DNA of 64,000 nt from Cognatishimia activa (GTDB taxonomy: Bacteria > Pseudomonadota > Alphaproteobacteria > Rhodobacterales > Rhodobacteraceae): assembly GCF_001458335.1 (NCBI RefSeq), contig NZ_CYTO01000008.1, forward strand, positions 62,001-126,000, read 5' to 3'. The notes under the pieces are model-generated. The model had not been told where the DNA came from, did no database searches, and saw only the letters and a program-made list of their open reading frames with translations. Each line of letters opens with the position of its first letter. Positions within the stretch are counted from its first letter, which is position 1. Positions 56,723-64,000 of the stretch are shown here, piece by piece. The position numbers and the translations under genes were made by a program.

Positions 56723-56787
56723 CCGCTTTCTTGTTGGCCAAAATATCCTGGGGTGAATGGCGCAACGCGCCAGAGGGGCAAAGCCCC
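56723..56787 (-). repeat. Two-hairpin 3'-end repeat element, copy B
   Basis: Read on the minus strand it has GGGGCTTTGCCCC (56787-56775), then a stem-loop GGCGC/GCGCC, then TTCACCCCAGGATATTTT and a GAAAG end next to the holA stop. The parts correspond in order to copy A at 59359-59418. The first G lies in the flavoprotein stop codon. It can act as a terminator for the convergent pair. Confidence 0.7.
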
Positions 56788-57944
56788 TATGCTCCTAACC
56801 GTCGCACGGCAGCCCGCCCCGCCCAAAGTCCGGTCGCCAAACACGCGGTCAAAAGGTAGCCCCCTGTCGGCGCTTCCCAATCCAGCATCTCTCCCGCAGC
56901 AAACACACCCGGGCGTTCTTTGATCATCAAGTCGTCGTCAAGCGCATCAAAACGCAACCCACCCGCCGTTGAGATCGCCTGATCCAGCGGCTTTGGACCT
57001 TTGATCGCAATCGGAAGCGCTTTTAAAAGTGGCGCTAAGTCATCGGGCAACGGGCGCCCAAATTCCATCAACAACGCCTGTTTTATGGGATCGAGCTTCA
57101 ATCGTTTTCTCAAGATATTCGCCAGGCTTTGCTTGCCACGCGGTGCCGCAAGCCGCGAGCGTATCTGGTCAACTGACAGATCTGGAAATAAGTCGAGCTT
57201 CAATTCTGCCCCGTCACGTAGGGGACTGGAGATTTCATAAACCCCACCGCCTTCAATGCCGCTTTCCGAGATCACAAACTCGCCGCGCCCAACATGATCA
57301 CCGGCGATCAATCGGACGCCTTTGACGGGCCTACCGAAATGCTTGGTCATGTGAGAGGACCACTGAACCACGAAACCCATATTGGCGGGTTTGATCGGGG
57401 CAATTGGCAAGCCAGCGACATCGATCCAAGCCCCGTCGGAACCGAGACGCGCCCAACTTGAACCACCGCAAGCCAACACCACCACGTCGGCGGTTAATGT
57501 CTGACGGCCCTCTGGAGTTTCGAACACATATCCGTTGTCAATTGCGACCCAGCGATGCTGTTTCAGCAGCACAACGCCTTGGTCTTCTAGTCGGCCTAAC
57601 CAATTGCGCAACAAGGGCGAAGCCTTCATCACTTTTGGGAAGACGCGTTTGGTCGAGCCCGTGAACAACTCCTGTTCCAGCCCGTGTGCCCAGTCCTTTA
57701 CATCTTGCGGACCAAAGGCTGTCACCATTGGGAGGAGATGGCCTTGAGCCTCACCATAGGCCTGCATGAACTGTTTTAATGGCTCGTCTTTGGTCAGGTT
57801 TAGCCCTGATTTGCCTGCCATGAGAAACTTGCGCGCTGCACTTGGTTTGGCCTCAGCGATCTTCACCGGATAGCCAGCAGCGGAAATGGCGTCAGCCGCC
57901 ATGAGACCCGCAGGGCCCGCACCAATGATTAGGGCTGATTTCAT
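56787..57944 (-). CDS. HI0933-type flavoprotein (TIGR03862-like)
   Basis: A 385-residue FAD-binding protein of the HI0933/YhiN group. The N-terminal dinucleotide motif is LIIGAGPAGLMAADAI, ARKFLMAGKSGLNLT marks the family, and the C-terminal FAD contact is GVFAAGEMLDWEAPTGGYLL. It belongs to a group of presumed oxidoreductases of unknown substrate, cytoplasmic. The start overlaps the MscS stop by 4 bases. Its 3' end abuts the repeat element. Confidence 0.88.
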   Translation of the reverse strand: MKSALIIGAGPAGLMAADAISAAGYPVKIAEAKPSAARKFLMAGKSGLNLTKDEPLKQFMQAYGEAQGHLLPMVTAFGPQDVKDWAHGLEQELFTGSTKRVFPKVMKASPLLRNWLGRLEDQGVVLLKQHRWVAIDNGYVFETPEGRQTLTADVVVLACGGSSWARLGSDGAWIDVAGLPIAPIKPANMGFVVQWSSHMTKHFGRPVKGVRLIAGDHVGRGEFVISESGIEGGGVYEISSPLRDGAELKLDLFPDLSVDQIRSRLAAPRGKQSLANILRKRLKLDPIKQALLMEFGRPLPDDLAPLLKALPIAIKGPKPLDQAISTAGGLRFDALDDDLMIKERPGVFAAGEMLDWEAPTGGYLLTACLATGLWAGRAAVRRLGA

Positions 57945-59263
57945 TCTTCCAAACGCGGCACTTGGCCTTTGAATTCCACAACACGGTGCGGATATGGGAT
58001 TTCAATGCCGTTTTCTTTCAAGGCATTCCACACAGCGAACAGAACCTTAGGAGTGAACTTGTTTTTACCGTCATCAATGCCGTTGACCCAGAACTCCACA
58101 GCGAAGTCGATGCCAGAATCGCCAAAGCCACGCAGTTCGCAATCAGGGCCATCAGGATCATCTAGAACAAAGTCCAGCTTGGAAACCGCGTTTTCGATGA
58201 TCTCCGGCACCTGATTAATGTCCGTGTCATAACTCACTGAAAACGGCGCCTCATAGCGGTTGGCAGACCCGCTATCGGAGTAATTCACCACCCGCGTCGT
58301 TATGAAGTCTTCATTTGGTACAACAATCCAACGGCCATCAAAGGTCTCTAAGATGGCCGCGCGCGCGGTCATTTTAACAATTGTGCCCGCTTCGCCGCCA
58401 TCAAGCTCAACATAGTCGCCAACCGTGGCCTGCCCTTCAAGCAGCAGGATCACACCCGAGATGAAGTTGCTGGCAATCTTTTGCAGACCAAAACCAAGAC
58501 CCACGCCAATGGCACCACCAAGCACTGCAAGCGATGTCAGTGAGATGCCCATGATGTTCATCAGCAACAAGAAGGCGACGCCGAAAATAGCAATCTCACT
58601 GGCTTTTAACGCCAGCTCTCGCATGGCCGGGCGCATCTCGGATTGGTTTTTGATAAAGGTTGTCGATTGGGTATTTGACCAACGGCCCAGCCAGAAAATG
58701 ACTCCCCCTACGACCACAAAACGCACGAGGAAAAGCAATGAGAAGCTGAGGTTGCCAAGTGGAATGATAGTTTCATCCAGTTTCACCATCACGGGCCCGA
58801 GCAGGCCCAGCGCGTAAATGGCAGCTAGTGGGATCAGCAAATACCGCCCCAACAGCTGCATAAAGCCGTCTTTGACGACTTCTTTCACAAGAATGCGTAC
58901 GGCGAGGAAGAGGAAGACACGCTTACCAAAGGCGATAACCGCGCCGGAGCCAAATAGGCTGCGTGTGATATTTTCTCCTAGACCAGTCAGCGCGAAAGCC
59001 AAGAGCGGGAGGAGAAGAGGTACAAATTGAAGAACAAACCGGCGCGCTTTTGCGAGAATGGATTGGCTTTCGGCATCCGGCGTCAGCCACTTCGTCAGCA
59101 GCGGCCTAAGTCTTTTGCTGAGCCAAAGTGCAATAAGGAAAGCGCAAACCAGCAGGCCAAACTGTGACCACGCGGCGGGGCTCAGCGCCCAGCTCTTTGC
59201 GATGGCCAGACCTTGGTTCCAATAGTCCAACATCTGCATCACAATTTCTGGCTGATTTTCCAT
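57941..59263 (-). CDS. MscS-family mechanosensitive channel
   Basis: A 440-residue membrane protein with about five to six hydrophobic segments in residues 20-260. The last, with LTSLAVLGGAIGVGLGFGLQKIASNFISGV, is the glycine/alanine-rich pore helix of MscS. The cytoplasmic beta domain (GDYVELDGGEAGTIVKMTARAAI, interrupted by short loops) and a C-terminal alpha/beta vestibule follow. It should release solutes on hypo-osmotic shock. It is larger than E. coli MscS (286 residues) because of extra N-terminal membrane helices. Confidence 0.92.
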   Translation of the reverse strand: MENQPEIVMQMLDYWNQGLAIAKSWALSPAAWSQFGLLVCAFLIALWLSKRLRPLLTKWLTPDAESQSILAKARRFVLQFVPLLLPLLAFALTGLGENITRSLFGSGAVIAFGKRVFLFLAVRILVKEVVKDGFMQLLGRYLLIPLAAIYALGLLGPVMVKLDETIIPLGNLSFSLLFLVRFVVVGGVIFWLGRWSNTQSTTFIKNQSEMRPAMRELALKASEIAIFGVAFLLLMNIMGISLTSLAVLGGAIGVGLGFGLQKIASNFISGVILLLEGQATVGDYVELDGGEAGTIVKMTARAAILETFDGRWIVVPNEDFITTRVVNYSDSGSANRYEAPFSVSYDTDINQVPEIIENAVSKLDFVLDDPDGPDCELRGFGDSGIDFAVEFWVNGIDDGKNKFTPKVLFAVWNALKENGIEIPYPHRVVEFKGQVPRLEE

Positions 59264-59358
59264 AGCCTGCCCCTCGTTAATCGCAACACGTCCGCCCTGT
59301 CTTGCCCAATGCGCCCTGAAAGCTCAAGAAGAACTGTACTTTTGCACACGAGACAATT

Positions 59359-59418
59359 GGGGCTTTGCCCCCTTCGCCTTCGGCGAATTCCCCCAGAGTA
59401 TTTTTACAAAGGTGAAGG
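59359..59418 (+). repeat. Two-hairpin 3'-end repeat element, copy A
   Basis: GGGGCTTTGCCCC (59359-59371) is followed by the stem-loop TTCGCC/GGCGAA (59373-59387), then TTCCCCCAGAGTATTTTT and a GAAGG end that abuts the alkB stop. The second stem differs in sequence from copy B but also pairs. Relative to the alkB gene it has the same orientation as copy B to holA. Confidence 0.7.
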
Positions 59419-59419
59419 A

Positions 59420-60568
59420 TTAGCGCGGCAGTGGATTGGTTGCGTTCTTATAAGGCAACCAGTCGGTTATGTTCGGGTAATACTGTTTGCGCCACGCACG
59501 CACCCTGGGGTTCATGACGCGACGCCAGATCGGAGGCACCATCGCTGCCATGGTCATAATCGGGTAGCCAAATGGCAGCTGAGGCGCTTCATCGTCGCGA
59601 TAGTTCTGCAAAAGCGGAAAGCGGCGATCAGGTTTGTAGTGGTGATCAGAATGGCGTTGCAGATTGATCAGCAACCAATTTGATGCTTTGTGAGCGGCGT
59701 TCCAACTGTGGTGCGGTTTTACATGTTCATATTTGCCATCTCCGAGATGTTCTCGGGTGAGGCCATAATGCTCGACATAGTTCACCAACTCTAATTGCCA
59801 AATGGCGACACCGGCTTGCAGCAGGAACAATCCAAGGCCAGTCCAACCGCCAATCACAATTGCGTACACCAGCATCAGCCCCTGCAAAACCCAATATCGC
59901 ATGAATGGATTGATTGGGCTGTACCAATGTTTCCCGCGCCGTTTTAGCATCGCTTTTTCAGCGGCAAAGGCGCTAAAGAGCGACTGCCCAAGCACGCGAG
60001 GGAAAAAGCGGTGGAAGCCTTCGTTATAGCGGGCAGTCACTGGATCTCGTGGTGTGCCCACATAGCGGTGATGCACCAAAAGATGCTCGCTACGGAAATG
60101 AGAATAGAGAACCATGGACAGCAGAATGTCACCAAGCCAACGTTCATACTTGTTGGGCTGATGCATCAATTCATGGCTGAAGTTGATACCTATGGTGCCG
60201 GTCATGACTCCTATACCAAAAAACAAAGCCGCCAATTCGCTGCCGCTGAGATGGTCCGATGACAGCACGTAGATCATCACACCGAAAAGCGTGACAAACT
60301 GCAGTGGCGGCCAAATCAGAGTAACAAACCGATACCAGAACAGCGCTTCGACAGGCGTGTTCGGGTCTAAGTTTTCCTTATTTAACCCTGTAATGGCGTC
60401 CAAAAGCGTGAACAGATTCCAGGTCGCCATGGGCACGGCAACCAACCACCAGCCACCGTTAATCGCGCTGATCCAAACCAATGGCACCAGCAAGAGCGGC
60501 ATCCAAAACGGGATCGCTGCCCAGAGTTTAGCAGCGGAGCTATGCCCTATATTTGTGTCATCTGTCAT
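59420..60568 (-). CDS. alkB: Alkane 1-monooxygenase (AlkB-type)
   Basis: A 382-residue integral-membrane di-iron hydroxylase. The histidine clusters are H132-ELM-H136, E161-HLLVHH-167 and H306-SDHH-310, with a further EHYGL at 266-270, and about six membrane segments lie between. It oxidises the terminal carbon of medium or long alkanes or similar chains, with electrons from rubredoxin or ferredoxin; neither gene is adjacent. I take the ATG at 60568; the frame stays open to 60661 but overlaps mutY. The true substrate is uncertain. Confidence 0.88.
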   Translation of the reverse strand: MTDDTNIGHSSAAKLWAAIPFWMPLLLVPLVWISAINGGWWLVAVPMATWNLFTLLDAITGLNKENLDPNTPVEALFWYRFVTLIWPPLQFVTLFGVMIYVLSSDHLSGSELAALFFGIGVMTGTIGINFSHELMHQPNKYERWLGDILLSMVLYSHFRSEHLLVHHRYVGTPRDPVTARYNEGFHRFFPRVLGQSLFSAFAAEKAMLKRRGKHWYSPINPFMRYWVLQGLMLVYAIVIGGWTGLGLFLLQAGVAIWQLELVNYVEHYGLTREHLGDGKYEHVKPHHSWNAAHKASNWLLINLQRHSDHHYKPDRRFPLLQNYRDDEAPQLPFGYPIMTMAAMVPPIWRRVMNPRVRAWRKQYYPNITDWLPYKNATNPLPR

Positions 60569-60629
60569 GGCGGCCCCATTTTGCTCGAACACGCGCGTTG
60601 CCGCATCATGCGATGCAATGAACGGCGGA

Positions 60630-61691
60630 TCAATTCCCGGCTTTGACGAAAGCGAGATCAAAGGCCTTGCGCATCACAGTTGGGAGGTCACTTGGGCGAA
60701 AGTCCTGCTGTGCTACGAAATCGCCTTGGTTCGGAGTGCGATCCATCGGCACAAGGGCGGTTTTCACGGTGAGCTTTAAGTGAAAATGCGTGAATGTGTG
60801 GCGTGCCTCTGTCGGCAATGTCTTCCATTCTGCGCTTATAGGCTTTTGGTGCTCGGCCACCTTTGCTTCCTGCCATTCAGACCCGGGCCAGCCCAGCATG
60901 CCACCCAAGAGACCCTTGTCTGGGCGGCGTTCTAATAGAAACGCACCATCCACGCGGCGCGCCACATAGATTGTGCCCACGCGGGTTGGCTTGGGCTTTT
61001 TAGGTGTTTTCTTAGGCAGTTCGGCCGCTGTGCCTTGGCGTCGTGCAATGCAAGGGCTACGCCATGGGCAAATGCCACATGCCGGATTTTTCGGCGAACA
61101 GATTGTAGCGCCAAGGTCCATTACAGCTTGGGCATAGTCGCCGGGGCGCTTGCTTGGTGTGAGGGCTGCCGCCCGTTCGGTCAGCTCCGGTTTTGCAGCG
61201 GGCAGCGGCGTGTGAATGTCATACAGGCGCGACATCACCCGTTCCACGTTGCCGTCGACAACTGTTGCAGCTTGATCAAAGGCGATGGCACTCACTGCGC
61301 CCGCCGTATAGGGGCCGACACCTGGCAGCTTCAGGAGGTCTTCATAGGTGTCCGGAAATACGCCCCCAAGCTCATCCGTAACGTGGCGCGCACATTTCAG
61401 CAAATTGCGCGCGCGGGCATAATAGCCGAGACCAGCCCACTCTCCCATGACGTCTTCGTCTTTCGCCGCTGCCAAGTCCTGAACGGTCGGCCAGCGTGTG
61501 GTGAAGCGCAGGAAGAAATCTTTAACAGCGGCGACAGTAGTCTGTTGCAGCATGATTTCAGACATCCAAATACGGTAAGGATCTGGCGCAACACCAGCCT
61601 TTCGATCCGCCGGACCAACGCGCCACGGCATTTTCCGGGCATGCTGATCATACCAGTCCAACAATTCAGCGGCTTTCGGCTGGTCACGCAA
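60630..61691 (-). CDS. mutY: A/G-specific adenine glycosylase
   Basis: A 353-residue base-excision enzyme that removes adenine opposite 8-oxoguanine. E45 in MSEIMLQQT is catalytic, the helix-hairpin-helix is LPGVGPYTAGAV followed by the aspartate in VDGNVERV, and the [4Fe-4S] ligands are C-x6-C-x2-C-x5-C (CSPKNPACGICPWRSPC). The C-terminal NUDIX-like domain recognises 8-oxoG. The start is a TTG at 61691 with GAGGG eight bases upstream, and an in-frame stop lies just before it. Confidence 0.94.
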   Translation of the reverse strand: MRDQPKAAELLDWYDQHARKMPWRVGPADRKAGVAPDPYRIWMSEIMLQQTTVAAVKDFFLRFTTRWPTVQDLAAAKDEDVMGEWAGLGYYARARNLLKCARHVTDELGGVFPDTYEDLLKLPGVGPYTAGAVSAIAFDQAATVVDGNVERVMSRLYDIHTPLPAAKPELTERAAALTPSKRPGDYAQAVMDLGATICSPKNPACGICPWRSPCIARRQGTAAELPKKTPKKPKPTRVGTIYVARRVDGAFLLERRPDKGLLGGMLGWPGSEWQEAKVAEHQKPISAEWKTLPTEARHTFTHFHLKLTVKTALVPMDRTPNQGDFVAQQDFRPSDLPTVMRKAFDLAFVKAGN

Positions 61692-61777
61692 CTGTTATAC
61701 CCTCTGCTACAAACTGGCTCTGGTCATGGCGTCAATGCGCTTTACAATAGCGCGAAACGAAAGGATGCAAGACCCCG

Positions 61778-62278
61778 ATGCGGAGATCCTCCTACAAAGG
61801 CTTTCAGCGCACGTCTACCCTACTCAGGGATCGAATCCGCAAGACGGGTGAAACCCGCGGGTTTGCGGTGACACGTGTGCTGACTCACTGGGCGGAAATC
61901 GTGGGCGAAGAGACTGCATCAATCTGTAAACCTGTCGATGTGAAATATGGACGGCAGGGGTTTGGAGCGACGCTTACGTTGCTCACGACCGGGGCCCAAG
62001 CACCGATGCTTGAGATGCAAAAAGAAAAGCTGCGCGAACGCGTGAATGCAGCCTATGGCTATAACGCGATTACCAAAATGCGTATCACTCAGACCGCACC
62101 GACAGGGTTTTCAGAGGGCCACGCCCGGTTTGCGCCGGAACCCAAGAAAGCCAAACCAAAACCCAGCCCAGAAGTTCAAAAAGAAGCCCATGACATGGCC
62201 GCGCCTGTTCAAGACAGCGGCCTAAGAGAAGCGCTTGAACAGCTGGCCTCAAATGTCTTATCGAAATCAAAAACCTAA
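61778..62278 (+). CDS. dciA: DUF721 protein, DciA-like helicase loader
   Basis: A 166-residue protein with the DUF721/DciA domain in its first 105 residues (TRVLTHWAEIVGEETASIC and the later ERVNAAYGYNAITKMRI). DciA loads the DnaB helicase in bacteria lacking DnaC. The rest is a lysine/proline-rich linker and a short C-terminal helix. It is divergent from mutY and 14 bases before the DsbA-like gene, in an order common in Rhodobacterales. Confidence 0.85.
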   Translation: MRRSSYKGFQRTSTLLRDRIRKTGETRGFAVTRVLTHWAEIVGEETASICKPVDVKYGRQGFGATLTLLTTGAQAPMLEMQKEKLRERVNAAYGYNAITKMRITQTAPTGFSEGHARFAPEPKKAKPKPSPEVQKEAHDMAAPVQDSGLREALEQLASNVLSKSKT

Positions 62279-62292
62279 GGATAACCCCTAAA

Positions 62293-62949
62293 ATGAAGCG
62301 TTTGATCCCTTTTCTTGTGGTGATCGCAATAGCCGTCGCTGGCGGTGCTTACTTCCTGACACAAGGCAGTGAACCTGCGAATGCACAGACCGCGACCGAA
62401 TCCACCGAGGCCGCAAGCGTTGACACATCTGGCATTCCAGACATGGTGCTCGGAAATGCAGATGCCCCGATTACCGTGATTGAATATGCGTCCTACACCT
62501 GCCCGCATTGCGCAACGTTCCATGAGAACACCTATCCGCAACTGAAAGCGGACTACATCGACACCGGCAAGGTGAAGTTCGTTTTCCGCGAGATCTATTT
62601 TGATCGCTTTGGTCTATGGGCCTCAATGATTGCCCGTTGCGGCGGTCAAGAACGGTTCTTTGGCATCACTGATCTGTTGATGAAAGGCCAATCCAACTGG
62701 GCACGCGCAGGTGATCCAGTCGCAATCGCCGACGAGATCAGGAAAGTTGGTCGTTTGGCGGGCCTTCAAGATGAACAATTGCAAGCTTGCTTGCAGGATG
62801 AAGACAACGCCAAAGCTCTGGTGGCGTGGTATGAACAGAATGCCACAGCGGATGACATTAGCAGCACGCCAAGTTTTGTGATCAATGGCACAAAATACGG
62901 CAACATGTCCTATGAGGACTTCAAAGGCGTGCTTGACGGCCTGCTGTAA
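62293..62949 (+). CDS. DsbA-family thiol oxidoreductase
   Basis: A 218-residue thioredoxin-fold protein with an N-terminal signal or anchor (residues 5-22), redox motif C70-P-H-C73 in SYTCPHCATF and the cis-proline in SSTPSFVING. It should make or shuffle disulfides in periplasmic proteins. It is close to the DsbA/ScsC-like group that takes glutathione or DsbB-type partners. It follows dciA by 14 bases and ends before a terminator and lpxK. Confidence 0.9.
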   Translation: MKRLIPFLVVIAIAVAGGAYFLTQGSEPANAQTATESTEAASVDTSGIPDMVLGNADAPITVIEYASYTCPHCATFHENTYPQLKADYIDTGKVKFVFREIYFDRFGLWASMIARCGGQERFFGITDLLMKGQSNWARAGDPVAIADEIRKVGRLAGLQDEQLQACLQDEDNAKALVAWYEQNATADDISSTPSFVINGTKYGNMSYEDFKGVLDGLL

Positions 62950-62974
62950 TCTCAAAAAATTACGAAAAGAAAAG

Positions 62975-63008
62975 AACGTCCCTGCATTTCGTGGGGGCGT
63001 TATTTTTT
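62975..63008 (+). terminator. Intrinsic terminator of the dciA-dsbA unit
   Basis: AACGTCCC (62975-62982) pairs with GGGGCGTT-type sequence (62994-63001), including one G-T pair, and the stem can extend inward. It is followed by ATTTTTT. It overlaps the lpxK stop. Confidence 0.8.
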
Positions 63009-63998
63009 GGCCAGAAGTCTATCAAGGAGTTGGTCGACCGGGGACCATTCTTCTAACTCAAGCCGTACCGGCAGTGTCAGAACCCGGTGTCGGTAGGCAA
63101 TTGGAAGTCGCACTGCGTCTTTCTCAGTGGTGACAAGCTGTGCACCCAAGCGGTCTGCATCCGCGTCCAGTCGGGCAAGCAGGCTACTAGTGAGCGGTTG
63201 ATGATCGTCTAGCGCATGGGTTTGAACGAGCGTGGCCCCGAGACCACGCAAAGTCGCGAAGAACTTCTCTGGATAACCTATACCGGCGAAGGCCAAGAAC
63301 GGTGTTCCTGTCCAGTCCATGCCTGTCTGAAGGGGCTCTAAAGCACCCTTGGCTTGAGGGGTGGAAATCTGATCACCCCAACGAGAGGAAAATGCGGATT
63401 GGGATTGGGCATCTCCAATGGAAAGCACCAAGTCTGCGCGCGATAGGCCTGCGCCAACGGGTTCTCTTAGTGGTCCAGCAGGGATACATCTCCCGTTTCC
63501 GAAGCCGCGCGCGGCGTCCACCACAATAATCGATGCGTCCTTATGTAAGGTCGGATTTTGGAACCCGTCATCCATTAAGATGATCTCGGCCCCGGCTTCC
63601 TGCGCCATACGCGCCCCCGCGGTTCTATCTTTGGCGACCCAGGTCGGCGCAAAAGCCGCTAATAGCAGCGGTTCATCTCCGGTTTGCGCGGCCTTATGGG
63701 TACGCTCATCCACTCGAATTGGGCCTTCTAGGGAACCACCGTACCCTCGCGTTACAACATGTGCGTCGACCCCGCGCGCCTGAAGCCTTTGAAGCAGCGC
63801 AATTGTTGTTGGGGTTTTCCCTGTACCACCGGCATTCAGATTGCCAATGCAAAGCACCGGGATATCCGCGACAAAATCCGCAGACTTCGAAACCCTCTTT
63901 GCGGTGGCACGCCCGTAAAGGCAGCCAACGGGCGCCAGTAACCTCGCCTGCCACCCAGGCGCATTCTGCGGATTGTTCCAAAAACTGGGTGCGCGCAT
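63000..63998 (-). CDS. lpxK: Tetraacyldisaccharide 4'-kinase
   Basis: A 332-residue kinase that phosphorylates lipid A precursor at the 4' position, at the inner membrane. The N-terminal membrane anchor segment (about 18-30) is followed by the P-loop GNLNAGGTGKT (52-62) and the metal-binding DDGFQN motif. The frame starts at 63998, two bases before the window end, and the N-terminus MRAPSFWNNP fits the family, so the gene is probably complete. It converges on the DsbA-like gene. Confidence 0.94.
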   Translation of the reverse strand: MRAPSFWNNPQNAPGWQARLLAPVGCLYGRATAKRVSKSADFVADIPVLCIGNLNAGGTGKTPTTIALLQRLQARGVDAHVVTRGYGGSLEGPIRVDERTHKAAQTGDEPLLLAAFAPTWVAKDRTAGARMAQEAGAEIILMDDGFQNPTLHKDASIIVVDAARGFGNGRCIPAGPLREPVGAGLSRADLVLSIGDAQSQSAFSSRWGDQISTPQAKGALEPLQTGMDWTGTPFLAFAGIGYPEKFFATLRGLGATLVQTHALDDHQPLTSSLLARLDADADRLGAQLVTTEKDAVRLPIAYRHRVLTLPVRLELEEWSPVDQLLDRLLAKK

Positions 63999-64000
63999 TA

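Noticed and set aside
1-64000. tRNA, rRNA, CRISPR arrays, insertion sequences, integrases, toxin-antitoxin or restriction genes, prophage or gene transfer agent structural genes, and classical riboswitches (FMN before ribA, glycine before the FAD/GcvT genes).
   Set aside because: None could be recognised; gene gaps are short and the leaders of ribA and of the FAD/GcvT genes show no such conserved elements by eye.

Overview
The window looks like a chromosomal segment of a marine-type alphaproteobacterium of the order Rhodobacterales (Roseobacter group). The evidence is the gene content and order: rsmB-heparinase-purH, ftsK-lolA, leuS-lptE-holA, mutY-dciA-dsbA, a CenR-type response regulator, RbaV/RbaW-like partner-switching proteins, DUF3035 and DUF3576 lipoproteins, a bacterial ALDH16 next to deoC, and paired dimethylglycine-dehydrogenase-like enzymes. 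I do not assign a genus. I see no rRNA, tRNA, CRISPR array, insertion sequence, integrase or phage module. Almost all of the window is dense protein coding.

Layout. 0-2.6 kb: the end of deoC and a double-domain aldehyde dehydrogenase. 2.6-11.2 kb, minus strand: two M16 peptidase-family proteins (one catalytic, one not), a BamF-like lipoprotein, lspA, purH, a heparinase-like protein and rsmB. 11.3-17.4 kb, mainly plus strand: an SdhAF4-like protein, a DUF983 zinc-ribbon membrane protein, dapB (minus), then rbfA, truB and rpsO interleaved with small proteins and an anchored calcium-repeat protein. 17.4-21.5 kb: a PLP decarboxylase and a divergent ArsR regulator lie between rpsO and pnp. 21.5-23.6 kb: a pseudouridine synthase, RarD and a small secreted protein. 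23.6-30.2 kb, minus strand: a probable N-methyl-amine catabolic cluster with two FAD/GcvT enzymes, a GlxA-type AraC regulator and an XRE-cupin regulator. 30.3-36.5 kb: a free-methionine-sulfoxide reductase, a thiolase, RbaV/RbaW-like proteins, a gamma-glutamyltransferase-like protein, HspQ, a lytic transglycosylase and LolA. 36.5-46.9 kb: FtsK, a DapC-like aminotransferase, an amidase, a UbiH-type hydroxylase, Trm112, a LON-domain protein, a CnoX-like thioredoxin, exonuclease III and CenR. 47-52.5 kb: RibA, an L,D-transpeptidase, YggS, a porin, a DUF3576 lipoprotein and a glycosyltransferase. 52.6-64 kb: leuS-lptE-holA, a flavoprotein, MscS, AlkB, MutY, DciA, a DsbA-like protein and LpxK.

Many genes form tight units with 4-base stop/start overlaps: the M16 pair, rbfA-DUF2233, truB-DUF1643, the FAD/GcvT enzyme with the GlxA regulator, LON-Trm112, lptE-holA, and MscS with the flavoprotein. 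Envelope biogenesis is well represented (LspA, BamF-like, LolA, LptE, LpxK, L,D-transpeptidase, porin), as are translation and RNA metabolism (RbfA, TruB, S15, PNPase, RsmB, RluA-like, LeuS).

The least explained signals are four. The rpsO leader has interleaved inverted repeats that fit an H-type pseudoknot. The pnp leader has nested hairpins. A two-hairpin element occurs twice, each time directly after a stop codon and in the same orientation to that gene. The N-methyl-amine cluster carries two different kinds of regulator. Nothing here is a clear undescribed defence or mobile system.
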